NCBI RefSeq assembly: GCF_017948485.1 | Contig: NZ_JAFFSX010000007.1 | Coordinates: 62,001 to 126,000 of the forward strand | Direction: 5' to 3' | Origin: Streptomyces sp. GESEQ-35 | GTDB taxonomy: Bacteria; Actinomycetota; Actinomycetes; Streptomycetales; Streptomycetaceae | DNA length: 64,000 nt | Part shown: positions 42,239 through 49,955 of the stretch, in pieces | Layout of the letters: each line of letters begins with the position of its first letter | How positions within the stretch are numbered: position 1 is the first letter of the stretch | Notes under the pieces: model-generated | Told to the model about the DNA's origin: nothing | The model's database searches: none | Seen by the model: the letters and a program-made list of their open reading frames with translations, nothing else | Position numbers and translations under genes: made by a program

Positions 42239-43391
42239 TCGTGCCGGTGGCGAGCCCGCCACCCGCGCACATCGTCACCAGCGCGAACTCCTTGTCCGCG
42301 CGCTCCAGTTCATGCAGTGCGCTGGTGATCAGCCGGGCCCCGGTGGCGCCCACCGGGTGCCCGAGCGCGATCGCACCGCCGTTGACGTTGACCTTCGACA
42401 GGTCCTGTTCGAAGACCTGGGCCCAGCTCAACACCACTGAGGCGAAGGCCTCGTTGATCTCGACGATGTCGATGTCCTTGAGCGACATGCCCGCCTTGCC
42501 CAGCACGGTGCGCGTGGCGTCGATCGGGCCGTCGAGGTGGAAGTGCGGGTCGGCGCCGACGAGCGCCTGAGCGACGATCCGGGCCCGGGGCCGTAGCTTC
42601 AGCGCCCGTGCCATCCGCTTGGACGCCCACATGATGGCGGCCGAACCGTCGGAGATCTGCGACGAGTTGCCCGCCGTATGGATGGCCGTCGGCATGACCG
42701 GCTTCAGGCGGGCCAGCGCTTCCATGGACGTGTCGCGCAGCCCTTCGTCCTTGTCCACGAGCCGCCACATGCCCTGCCCGGCCCGCTGCTCGTCCTCGGT
42801 CGTGGGTACCTGGACGGCGAACGTCTCCTTCTTGAACCGCTCCTCGGCCCAGGCGTTCGCGGCCCGCTCCTGGGAGATGAGCCCGAGGGAGTCGACGTTC
42901 TCGCGGGTCAGACCGCGATGCCGCGCGATCCGCTCGGCGGCCTCGAACTGGTTGGGCAGGTCGACGTTCGACTCGTCGGGGAACGGCTTCCCGGGCCCGT
43001 GCTTGGACCCCGAGCCCAGCGGCACGCGCGACATCGCCTCGATGCCGCAGCTGATGCCGACGTCGATGACGCCGGCGGCGATCATGTTGGCCACCATGTG
43101 GGAGGCCTGCTGCGAGGAGCCGCACTGGCAGTCGACGGTCGTGGCGGCCGTCTCGTACGGCAGCCCCATCGTCAGCCACGCGGTGCGGGCGGGGTTCATG
43201 GACTGTTCGCCGGCGTGGGTCACCGTGCCGCCGACGATCTGCTCGACGCAGTCGGCGGGGATGCCGGTGCGGCCGAGGAGTTCACGGTACGTCTCGCCCA
43301 GGAGATAGGCGGGGTGGAGGTTGGCGAGCGCGCCGCCGCGCTTGCCGATGGGGGTGCGTACGGCTTCGACGATCACGGGTTCCGCGGCCAT
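42222..43391 (-). CDS. Thiolase (acetyl-CoA acetyltransferase family), steroid/lipid type
   Basis: 389 aa from ATG 43391 with GAGAGGA upstream; the ORF extends to 43454 without support. Thiolase signatures: VDCQCGSSQQASHMVANMIA (about 88-107) with the nucleophilic Cys, VEINEAFASVVLSW, NVNGGAIALGHPVGATGAR (about 332-350) with His, and TMCAGGGLATGTI with the second Cys. The family catalyses thiolytic cleavage of 3-ketoacyl-CoA, and the sequence resembles steroid side-chain thiolases. It is divergent from the P450 over a KstR-like palindrome. Confidence 0.9.
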   Translation of the reverse strand: MAAEPVIVEAVRTPIGKRGGALANLHPAYLLGETYRELLGRTGIPADCVEQIVGGTVTHAGEQSMNPARTAWLTMGLPYETAATTVDCQCGSSQQASHMVANMIAAGVIDVGISCGIEAMSRVPLGSGSKHGPGKPFPDESNVDLPNQFEAAERIARHRGLTRENVDSLGLISQERAANAWAEERFKKETFAVQVPTTEDEQRAGQGMWRLVDKDEGLRDTSMEALARLKPVMPTAIHTAGNSSQISDGSAAIMWASKRMARALKLRPRARIVAQALVGADPHFHLDGPIDATRTVLGKAGMSLKDIDIVEINEAFASVVLSWAQVFEQDLSKVNVNGGAIALGHPVGATGARLITSALHELERADKEFALVTMCAGGGLATGTIIQRL

Positions 43392-43454
43392 GGGGGTGGG
43401 TCCTCTCCTCGGGTTACCCGCGCGGCGCGGGGGCGTCCCGGCCCTGCCCGCCAC

Positions 43455-43482
43455 GCAGAACTAGTACGCGTTCTAGTTCTGC
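43455..43482. promoter_or_regulatory. KstR-like palindrome between thiolase and P450 genes
   Basis: GCAGAACTAG (43455-43464) and CTAGTTCTGC (43473-43482) are perfect inverted repeats; the inner 20-mer AACTAGTACGCGTTCTAGTT (43459-43478) fits the TetR-type KstR pattern TnnAACnnGTTnnA with one mismatch. It lies about 64 bp upstream of the thiolase start and 179 bp upstream of the P450 start, so it is more likely to control the thiolase. Confidence 0.6.
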
Positions 43483-43660
43483 TTGCAGTCTGCTGACAGG
43501 ATGTCCACTGCCGCAAGGGTCGTGCAGCCTCCGAAGTTGCGATCTGCACGAACTCCGCACGCAATTGGGAGTGCCGTACCCCTTGCGACTTGTAGAACCC
43601 GTTACTACCTTCACGGCGATTCCCCGTTACTGATGGACCGTCAGATGGCCGGAGCCGCCG

Positions 43661-44896
43661 ATGTCCTGTCCAGCGCTTCCCGACGGGTTCGACTTCACCG
43701 ACCCCGATCTGCTGCAACACCGAGTCCCCCTGCCGGAGTTCGCGGAACTACGGCGGGCCGAACCGGTCCGCTGGATCCCCCAGACGTCCAACCTGGCGGG
43801 ATTCCAGGACGAGGGGTACTGGGCCGTCACCCGGCATGCGGACGTCAAGTACGTCTCCACGCACCCCGAGCTCTACTCCTCCTACCTCAACACCGCGATC
43901 ATCCGCTTCAACGAGCACATCGAGCGGGACGCGATAGACGCCCAGCGTCTGATCCTCCTGAACATGGACCCGCCGGAGCACACGAGGGTCCGCCAGATAG
44001 TCCAACGGGTCTTCACGCCGCGCGCGATACGGGCGCTGGAGGAGCGGCTGCGGACCAGGGCGGCATCGATCGTGTCGGAGGCGCGCGCCAACCCCGGCCC
44101 CTTCGACTTCGTCACGTCCGTCGCCTGCGAACTGCCCCTCCAGGCCATCGCCGAGCTGATCGGCATCCCCCAGGACGACCGGACCAAGATCTTCGACTGG
44201 TCCAACAAGATGATCTCGTACGACGACCCGGAGTACGCGATCACCGAGGAGGTCGGCGCCGAGTCGGCCACCGAACTCATCGCGTACGCGATGAACATGG
44301 CCGCCGATCGCAAGCAGTGCCCGGCGAAGGACATCGTGACCACGCTGGTGTCGGCGGAGGACGAAGGGAACCTCCGCTCCGACGAGTTCGGCTTCTTCGT
44401 GCTGATGCTGGCGGTGGCGGGAAACGAAACGACCCGCAACGCCATCACCCACGGCATGCACGCGTTCCTGACCAACCCTGACCAGTGGGACCTGTACAAG
44501 GCGGAGCGTCCGGCGACGGCGGCGGAAGAGATCGTCCGCTGGGCGGCCCCGGTCAACTCCTTCCAGCGCACGGCGACCCAGGACACGGAGTTGGGCGGCA
44601 AGCAGATCAAGAAGGGCGACCGGGTCGGCATCTTCTACGCCGCGGCCAACCACGACCCCGAGGTCTTCGACAACCCCGACAGCTTCGACATCACCCGCGA
44701 CCCGAACCCGCACCTCGGCTTCGGCGGCGGAGGCCCGCACTACTGCCTCGGCAAGTCCCTGGCCGTGCTGGAGATCGACCTCATCTTCAACGCGATAGCC
44801 GAGGCGATGCCGGACCTACGGCTGGTGGGCGACCCACGGCGGCTGCGCTCGGCGTGGATCAACGGTGTGAAAGAACTCCAGGTCACCCTGGCCTGA
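43661..44896 (+). CDS. Cytochrome P450, CYP125-like
   Basis: 411 aa. I-helix LMLAVAGNETTRNAI with the acidic-alcohol pair replaced by NETT; EEIVRW (ExxR); and the haem loop GFGGGGPHYCLGKSLA, Cys near residue 362. The C-terminus resembles CYP125 and related steroid C26/C27 hydroxylases (AANHDPEVF...DPNPHLGFGGGG...HYCLGKSLA). It probably oxidises a sterol, steroid side chain or lipid using a ferredoxin such as the one at 59537. A strong terminator follows. Confidence 0.88.
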   Translation: MSCPALPDGFDFTDPDLLQHRVPLPEFAELRRAEPVRWIPQTSNLAGFQDEGYWAVTRHADVKYVSTHPELYSSYLNTAIIRFNEHIERDAIDAQRLILLNMDPPEHTRVRQIVQRVFTPRAIRALEERLRTRAASIVSEARANPGPFDFVTSVACELPLQAIAELIGIPQDDRTKIFDWSNKMISYDDPEYAITEEVGAESATELIAYAMNMAADRKQCPAKDIVTTLVSAEDEGNLRSDEFGFFVLMLAVAGNETTRNAITHGMHAFLTNPDQWDLYKAERPATAAEEIVRWAAPVNSFQRTATQDTELGGKQIKKGDRVGIFYAAANHDPEVFDNPDSFDITRDPNPHLGFGGGGPHYCLGKSLAVLEIDLIFNAIAEAMPDLRLVGDPRRLRSAWINGVKELQVTLA

Positions 44897-44954
44897 CCCA
44901 TCGACCCGGGCCGGCGGCAGCTCCCGGCGCGCCGCCGGCCCGTCCCGAAGGGGA

Positions 44955-44998
44955 GGTCCCGGCACCGAGCCTGTGGCTCGGTGCCGGGACCTGTTTTT
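44955..44998 (+). terminator. Strong intrinsic terminator after the P450 gene
   Basis: GGTCCCGGCACCGAGCC (44955-44971) pairs perfectly with GGCTCGGTGCCGGGACC (44975-44991), TGT loop, followed by TGTTTTTCT. Confidence 0.92.
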
Positions 44999-45031
44999 CT
45001 GCTCCCGGCCGCCTGTGCGGCCGTAACCCGC

Positions 45032-45322
45032 TCAGAAGGCGGTGTTGTCGCAACCCATGGTCGAGCCCAGGTGCTTGCCCTGGCCGCCCGAGTTGCCCTC
45101 GCCGTTGAGCCCGTTGCCCAGCAGGCCGTCGAGGATCCCGATCTGGCCGAGGATGTCGATGTTCAGGTCGTGCGACTTGCACTCGGTGCTCTGCTGGACG
45201 TTGTAGTTGCCGCCCTTGCCCTTGCCGCCGTCGTCGCCGTTGGCGCTGGCGGTGCCGGCGCTCAGAGCGCCGACGCTGCCGAGGATGGCGACCAGGACGG
45301 CAGCCTTGCGAAGCTTGTTCAT
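45032..45322 (-). CDS. Small secreted protein with two cysteines
   Basis: 96 aa. A signal peptide (VLVAILGSVGALSAGTASA) precedes a mature chain of about 68 residues, rich in Gly, Asn and Asp (GDDGGKGKGGNYNVQQSTEC), with cysteines at ECKSHD and MGCDN. It has the look of small streptomycete surface or signalling proteins, but does not match rodlin or chaplin signatures I can recognise. Function unknown. Isolated. Confidence 0.7.
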   Translation of the reverse strand: MNKLRKAAVLVAILGSVGALSAGTASANGDDGGKGKGGNYNVQQSTECKSHDLNIDILGQIGILDGLLGNGLNGEGNSGGQGKHLGSTMGCDNTAF

Positions 45323-45454
45323 GTCATCTCCGGTGGGTGAGGTGTGTGGGATCTGTAAAAGATCCGCTTCATACCGTTATGGGAGGTTAGTAACAGATGT
45401 GAAAGAAAGCTCGGTTTGACGCGCCGGGTTTTTTGTGGTTGGCGTCGCGTGCCG

Positions 45455-46147
45455 TCACTCCCGGCCCGATGCCGTCACTGCCAGCAGGGCGACCAGCACC
45501 GCCGTGATCAGCAGGGGGACGCCCAGGTTCACGTGGATCACCAGCCACGCGCCCAGTGCCGCGCCCGCCAGCATGGCCACGACCGAGGCGGTGCGGCGCG
45601 GGGAGTGCACGCCCGTGCCGCCGCCGGCGCGGGAGTCGGAGGCGAGGCCGGTCAGGGTCATCGTCAGGACCGTGGTGGTCAGATCGGGGATGCCGAGCTT
45701 GCGGACGGTCGCGTTGCGCAGGCCCATCGCGAAGGCTGTCACTGCGATGAGGGTGTACTTCGTGGCGGTGGCGTCCGGCGCCGCGAAGGCGACCGCGGCT
45801 GACGCGCCCAGGAGTAGTGCCTCCGCGGCGAGGGTGAGCCGAGTCCAGGTCCTGCGCGAGCCGCCGCCCCGCCAGGCCGCGATACGCCCGCCCGCCACCG
45901 CGCCCACCAGGAAGGACGCCAGTGACGTCAACGTGTGCGCAATGGAGAACCCGGGTGCCCCCGCCGCCGCGAAGCCGAGGACCACCACGTTGCCGGTCAT
46001 GTTCGCCGTGAAGACGTGCCCCAGCCCCAGATAACTCACCGCGTCGATCAGCCCGCTGACCACCGTCAGCAACAACAGCACCGGCACCAGCCGCAGTCCG
46101 CGCGCCTCGGGGTCGTACGGCTGCGTCTCGGCCTTCTGCGTGCTCAT
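45455..46147 (-). CDS. YoaK-family (DUF1275) membrane protein
   Basis: 230 aa with about six transmembrane helices. Signature regions SGLIDAVSYLGLGHVFTANM and TGNVVVLGFAAA are DUF1275 hallmarks, as is GLRNATVRKLGIPDLTTTVLT. Function of the family is unknown. It is 43 bp downstream of the TetR gene on the same strand and may be co-transcribed with it. Confidence 0.88.
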   Translation of the reverse strand: MSTQKAETQPYDPEARGLRLVPVLLLLTVVSGLIDAVSYLGLGHVFTANMTGNVVVLGFAAAGAPGFSIAHTLTSLASFLVGAVAGGRIAAWRGGGSRRTWTRLTLAAEALLLGASAAVAFAAPDATATKYTLIAVTAFAMGLRNATVRKLGIPDLTTTVLTMTLTGLASDSRAGGGTGVHSPRRTASVVAMLAGAALGAWLVIHVNLGVPLLITAVLVALLAVTASGRE

Positions 46148-46190
46148 GGAATCTCCGGTAGGAGTGGGACGGGTGGGGCGCTACGGGCGG

Positions 46191-46733
46191 TCACTCCGTG
46201 CCGAGCCCTCGCAGAAAGGTGTCTACGACCATGTCGGCGGCCTGCGCCGCGCTGAGTTCGGGCAACTCCTGTGAGGCCAGGTGCATGAGCTGTGGCAGCA
46301 GTGAACTCGCCCATGCCGTCGGGGTGTCCGCCCGGAGGAGTCCCTCGTCGGTGGCGCGCTGGAGGAAGGTGTCGACCTCCCGTATCAGGCCGTCACGCCG
46401 TTCGCGGATCGCCTCGTCGGCCTTCATCCGGGTGAGTTCCACGGGCCACTTGCGATTGACGCCGATGATCCCTTCGACGTACCGGTGCAGGGCCACGGCG
46501 ACGGGAGCCTCGCGCAGCCTGGAGTCCTCGACGACCCGCTCGACGGCGTCGTATCGGGCCTCGTAGATGGCCGCCAGCAGTTCCTCGCGGGAGGCGAACC
46601 GCCGATAGACGGTGCGTCGGTCGACACCGGTCTCGGCGGCGATCGCGGCGACGCTCGCGCCCGGGTCGGCGGCGAGCATGCGCGCTCCGGTCGTCAGGAC
46701 GGCTTCCAGGTTGCGGGCTGCGTCTGCTCTCAC
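46191..46733 (-). CDS. TetR-family regulator
   Basis: 180 aa. The N-terminal HTH reads AAIAAETGVDRRTVYRRFASREELLAAIYE, the TetR DNA-binding signature. The C-terminal ligand domain (DTFLQRATDEGLLRADTPTA) is variable as usual. It lies upstream of the YoaK gene and is divergent from the aldehyde dehydrogenase at 46873, making that gene its likely target (inference). Confidence 0.9.
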   Translation of the reverse strand: MRADAARNLEAVLTTGARMLAADPGASVAAIAAETGVDRRTVYRRFASREELLAAIYEARYDAVERVVEDSRLREAPVAVALHRYVEGIIGVNRKWPVELTRMKADEAIRERRDGLIREVDTFLQRATDEGLLRADTPTAWASSLLPQLMHLASQELPELSAAQAADMVVDTFLRGLGTE

Positions 46734-46872
46734 GTGGCGAGCATAGCTGGTGGTGTGGAACCTAGCCGCATTTATGCCTCATCATCGAGGTCGTAGGTAT
46801 CATAAGTGCTACATTGAAGTGACAGTTAGTGGAGGCAGGGCAGTCCAGTCCTCAGGTCTTGGGAGAGAGCAA

Positions 46873-48315
46873 ATGATCACGTACGACCGACTCTTCATCG
46901 CGGGTTCCTGGACCGCGCCGACCAGCCCGGAACTGCTCGACATCCTGTCGCCGCACGACCAGGAGGTGATCGGCCGTGCCGCGCAGGCCCTGCCCGCCGA
47001 CGTGGACCGTGCCGTGGCCGCTGCCCGTGCCGCCTTCGACGAGGGGCCCTGGCCCCGCATGGCACCGGCGGAGCGCATCGACGTCGTCCGGCGGCTGAAC
47101 GCGCTGCGTGAGGCGGGCGCGGAGAAGATCGCCGCCCTCATCTCCGCCGAGAACGGCTCGGCCGGATGGTTCACGCTGGCCGGGCAGCCGGGGCTCACCC
47201 GGCAGGCGGGGGCCTACCTCAAGGCGGCCGAGCAGTTCGGCTGGGAGGAGACCCTGACGCCGTCCGACTCCGCCTCCCCGACGCGGAGCGTGGTGCGCCG
47301 CGAGCCCATCGGCGTCGTGGCCGCCGTCATCCCGTGGAACTCGCCGTTCTCCGCGGCCCTGGCCAAGATCATCCCGGCACTGCTCGCCGGCAACACGGTC
47401 GTCCTCAAGGTGTCCCCGGAGAACTCGCTGAGCATGGGATTCCTCGCCGGGCTGCTGGAGCGGGCCGGTCTGCCGGAGGGAGTGATCAGCGTCCTGCCCG
47501 CCGACCGGGAGACCAGTGAGTACCTGGTGTCACACCCCGACGTGGACAAGATCGCGTTCACCGGCTCGACCCGGGCCGGCCGCAGGATCGCCGCCATCGC
47601 GGGCGAGCAGCTGAAGCGGGTCAGCCTGGAGCTGGGCGGGAAGTCGGCCGCCGTCATCCTGCCCGACGCCGACGTGCAACAGGCCGTGCAGGGGCTGAAG
47701 TTCGCGTCCTTGATGAACAACGGCGAGGCGTGCATCGCCCAGACCCGCATCCTCGCCCCGCGCGGCCGGTACGAAGAGGTCGTCGCCGAACTCAAGGACC
47801 TCGTGGAGTCGCTCAAGGTCGGTGACCCGAACGACCCCGACACGTTCATCGGCCCGATGGTCCGCCGCGACCAGCAGCAGCGCGTGCGCGACTACATCGA
47901 ACTCGGCATCAAGGAAGGCGCCCGGCTCGTCACCGGCGGTCCCCAGGTTCCGCAGGGACTCGAGAACGGCAACTACGTCACCCCGACCGTGTTCGCCGAC
48001 GTCGACAACTCGATGCGGATCGCCCAGGAGGAGATCTTCGGCCCGGTCCTCGTCGTCATCGCCTACGACGACGAGGACGACGCCGTGCGGATCGCCAACG
48101 ACTCCGAGTACGGCCTCTCCGGTGGCGTGTGGTCCGCCGACCAGGCCCATGCGCTCGACGTCGCCCGCCGCCTGCGGACCGGCACGGTCACCGTGAACGG
48201 CGCACCCATCGCCTTCGACGGCCCGTTCGGCGGCCACAAGGCCAGCGGGATCGGCCGTGAGTACGGCGCGGTCGGGCTCACTCAGTACGTCGAGTACAAG
48301 ACCGTCACCCTGTGA
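46873..48315 (+). CDS. Aldehyde dehydrogenase (NAD(P)+-dependent)
   Basis: 480 aa from ATG 46873 with GGGAGAG upstream; the ORF extends to 46750 without a good start. Catalytic Glu in LELGGKSAAV, catalytic Cys in NNGEACIAQTR, Rossmann-side VIPWNSPF and FGPVLVVIA: full aldehyde dehydrogenase superfamily set. Acts on aldehydes of unknown chain; context with P450 and lipid genes suggests hydrophobic aldehydes. Divergent TetR at 46191 may regulate it. A paralog sits at 58075. Confidence 0.92.
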   Translation: MITYDRLFIAGSWTAPTSPELLDILSPHDQEVIGRAAQALPADVDRAVAAARAAFDEGPWPRMAPAERIDVVRRLNALREAGAEKIAALISAENGSAGWFTLAGQPGLTRQAGAYLKAAEQFGWEETLTPSDSASPTRSVVRREPIGVVAAVIPWNSPFSAALAKIIPALLAGNTVVLKVSPENSLSMGFLAGLLERAGLPEGVISVLPADRETSEYLVSHPDVDKIAFTGSTRAGRRIAAIAGEQLKRVSLELGGKSAAVILPDADVQQAVQGLKFASLMNNGEACIAQTRILAPRGRYEEVVAELKDLVESLKVGDPNDPDTFIGPMVRRDQQQRVRDYIELGIKEGARLVTGGPQVPQGLENGNYVTPTVFADVDNSMRIAQEEIFGPVLVVIAYDDEDDAVRIANDSEYGLSGGVWSADQAHALDVARRLRTGTVTVNGAPIAFDGPFGGHKASGIGREYGAVGLTQYVEYKTVTL

Positions 48316-48331
48316 CCCGGCCGGGGAATGG

Positions 48332-48373
48332 GTGAAGGCGGCGGCCCCGGGGATCGGGGGCCGCCGCCTTCAC
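48332..48373. terminator. Bidirectional hairpin terminator
   Basis: GTGAAGGCGGCGGCCCC (48332-48348) and GGGGCCGCCGCCTTCAC (48357-48373) form a perfect 17-bp stem with an 8-nt loop between the convergent aldehyde dehydrogenase and transglycosylase genes. Confidence 0.88.
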
Positions 48374-48389
48374 GTGCTGTGGGCCGGGA

Positions 48390-48809
48390 TCAGTACCAGC
48401 CGTTGGCCTGCCAGAAGTTCCAGGCGCCGACCGGGCTGCCGTAGCGGTCGTTCATGTAGTCGAGACCCCACTCGATCTGGGTCTCGGCGTTGGTCTTCCA
48501 GTCCGAGCCGGCCGAGGCCATCTTCGAGCCCGGCAGGGCCTGGACCAGGCCGTAGGCGCCGGAGGAGGCGTTGGTGGCGTCGACGTCCCAGCCGCTCTCG
48601 TGCTCGACGATCTTGCTGAAGGCGTTGTACTGGGCGGTGCTCGGGATCATCTTCTTCGCGATCGCCTGCGCCTGGGTGGCGGAGGACGTGGACGCCGCCT
48701 GCGCCGGGGCCGCGGTCAGGACCAGGCCGGTGGCGGCAGCGGCCACGGCGGCGGTCGTGAGGGCCTTCTTCGGGGACGCGATGCGGCGGGCGATGCGGGA
48801 GACAGACAC
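48390..48809 (-). CDS. Secreted transglycosylase (SLT-like fold)
   Basis: 139 aa from GTG 48809 (AAAAAGG upstream); the ORF extends to 48926 without support. A signal peptide (TTAAVAAAATGLVLTAAPAQA) precedes the domain ISTSSATQ...FSKIVEHESGWDVDATNASSGAYGLVQALPGSKMA, which includes the catalytic Glu (HESGW) and GLVQALPG of the lysozyme-like SLT/RPF fold. It cleaves peptidoglycan outside the cell. No c-di-AMP-type riboswitch was recognised in its leader, in contrast to rpf genes. Confidence 0.88.
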   Translation of the reverse strand: MSVSRIARRIASPKKALTTAAVAAAATGLVLTAAPAQAASTSSATQAQAIAKKMIPSTAQYNAFSKIVEHESGWDVDATNASSGAYGLVQALPGSKMASAGSDWKTNAETQIEWGLDYMNDRYGSPVGAWNFWQANGWY

Positions 48810-49145
48810 GGAGAACCTTTTTCTTCGGGGACAGTGCGTCGCGGGCAAGCCGGTGCCGCACGGAGGCGGTGGGGGCATGCATGGGCGCCGTGGCCCTGAG
48901 GGCACATCGGCGCCGTGCGACGTCATCCAGAGAAACAGGCCGGGAGGTGGTCCGCAATGACCCCTTTTACTAGTTGTGGTCGCATCTGGGGGGAAGGTCG
49001 CTTGTGTGACGTGGCTCTCAACGCGCAGGTCAGGGGCGGTTATGGCATGCGCATGGCGTCCGAATTGCCCGACTAAGCTGGATCGTAGGTGATGTGGGTC
49101 ATGTGGGGTGGTTCACCGCGCTCCTGACAATCGGTCCACGCCCTC
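48810..49145. other. Intergenic region of 336 bp upstream of the transglycosylase gene
   Basis: The region between the transglycosylase start and the ECF S-component stop holds short imperfect stem-loops (for example GGCGCCG near 48886 and 48910) but no conserved riboswitch motif, gene or tRNA was recognised. Confidence 0.4.
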
Positions 49146-49955
49146 TCACGCAACGGGTGCGTCGAATGTGACCGGCGCCTCGAAAGCCGCCCGCCGGGTG
49201 GCCCGGCGCAGCGCCTTGAGGATTGCCGGGCCGAGGGTGACCGTGAGGACGACGGTGACGATCGCGCGACCCAGGTCCCAGCCGAGCGAGGTGGCGACGC
49301 AGTACGCGATGAAGCGGGCCAGGTTCGCGGGGACGGCCGCGTCCGGGTCGAAGGCGATGTTCGAGGCGAGGGCGCCCATGAAGGGCCAGCCGGCCAGGTT
49401 CATGACCGTGCCGTAGGCGAAGGCGGCGAGGAAGCCGTAGGCGGAGAGGAGGGCGAGTTCTGTACGGCCGCGCAGGCGGTCGGGGCCCGGAAGCAGGCCC
49501 GCGCCCATCGTGAACCAGCCCATCGCCAGCATCTGGAACGGCATCCACGGGCCCACCCCACCCGTGAGCAGCGCCGACGCGAACATGGTGACCGAGCCGA
49601 GGACGAAGCCGAAGCCAGGACCGAGGACGCGGCCGCTCAGCACCATGAGGAAGAACATCGGCTCCAGGCCCGCTGTCCCGGCACCCAGGGGACGCAGGGC
49701 GGCGCCGGTCGCGGCGAGTACGCCCAGCATCGCGACCGCCTTCGGGCCGAGCCCCGACTCGGAGATCGTCGCCGCCACCACCGCGACCAGCAGCACCAGC
49801 AGGCCCGCGAACAGCCAGGGGGCGTCCTGGGCGTGTGCGCCGACCTGGGAGGTGGGCGGGGCGAGGAAGGGCCAGCCGAAGGCGATCACGCCCACCGCGC
49901 TGACGAGGGCGAGGGCGGTGATGGAGCGGGGGCCGAGGGGGACGGCTCGTGTCAT
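49146..49955 (-). CDS. ECF transporter S component (putative cobalamin, CbrT-like)
   Basis: 269 aa from ATG 49955 with GGAGG at good spacing; an upstream start at 49991 is less supported. Six hydrophobic segments (PRSITALALVSAVGVIAFG, FAGLLVLLVAVVAATI, MFFLMVLSGRVLGPGFGF, and others) with the short charged loops of ECF substrate-binding subunits. It overlaps the ATPase gene (ATGA). The cobalamin riboswitch at the head of this operon makes B12 or its precursors the likely substrate. Confidence 0.8.
   Translation of the reverse strand: MTRAVPLGPRSITALALVSAVGVIAFGWPFLAPPTSQVGAHAQDAPWLFAGLLVLLVAVVAATISESGLGPKAVAMLGVLAATGAALRPLGAGTAGLEPMFFLMVLSGRVLGPGFGFVLGSVTMFASALLTGGVGPWMPFQMLAMGWFTMGAGLLPGPDRLRGRTELALLSAYGFLAAFAYGTVMNLAGWPFMGALASNIAFDPDAAVPANLARFIAYCVATSLGWDLGRAIVTVVLTVTLGPAILKALRRATRRAAFEAPVTFDAPVA

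Noticed and set aside
45032..45322. Small secreted protein as rodlin or chaplin
   Set aside because: Signal peptide and two cysteines fit loosely, but the characteristic rodlin and chaplin sequence cores are absent.
48810..49090. Possible c-di-AMP (ydaO) riboswitch before the transglycosylase gene
   Set aside because: Such leaders are known for rpf genes, but the conserved motifs could not be found on the coding strand.
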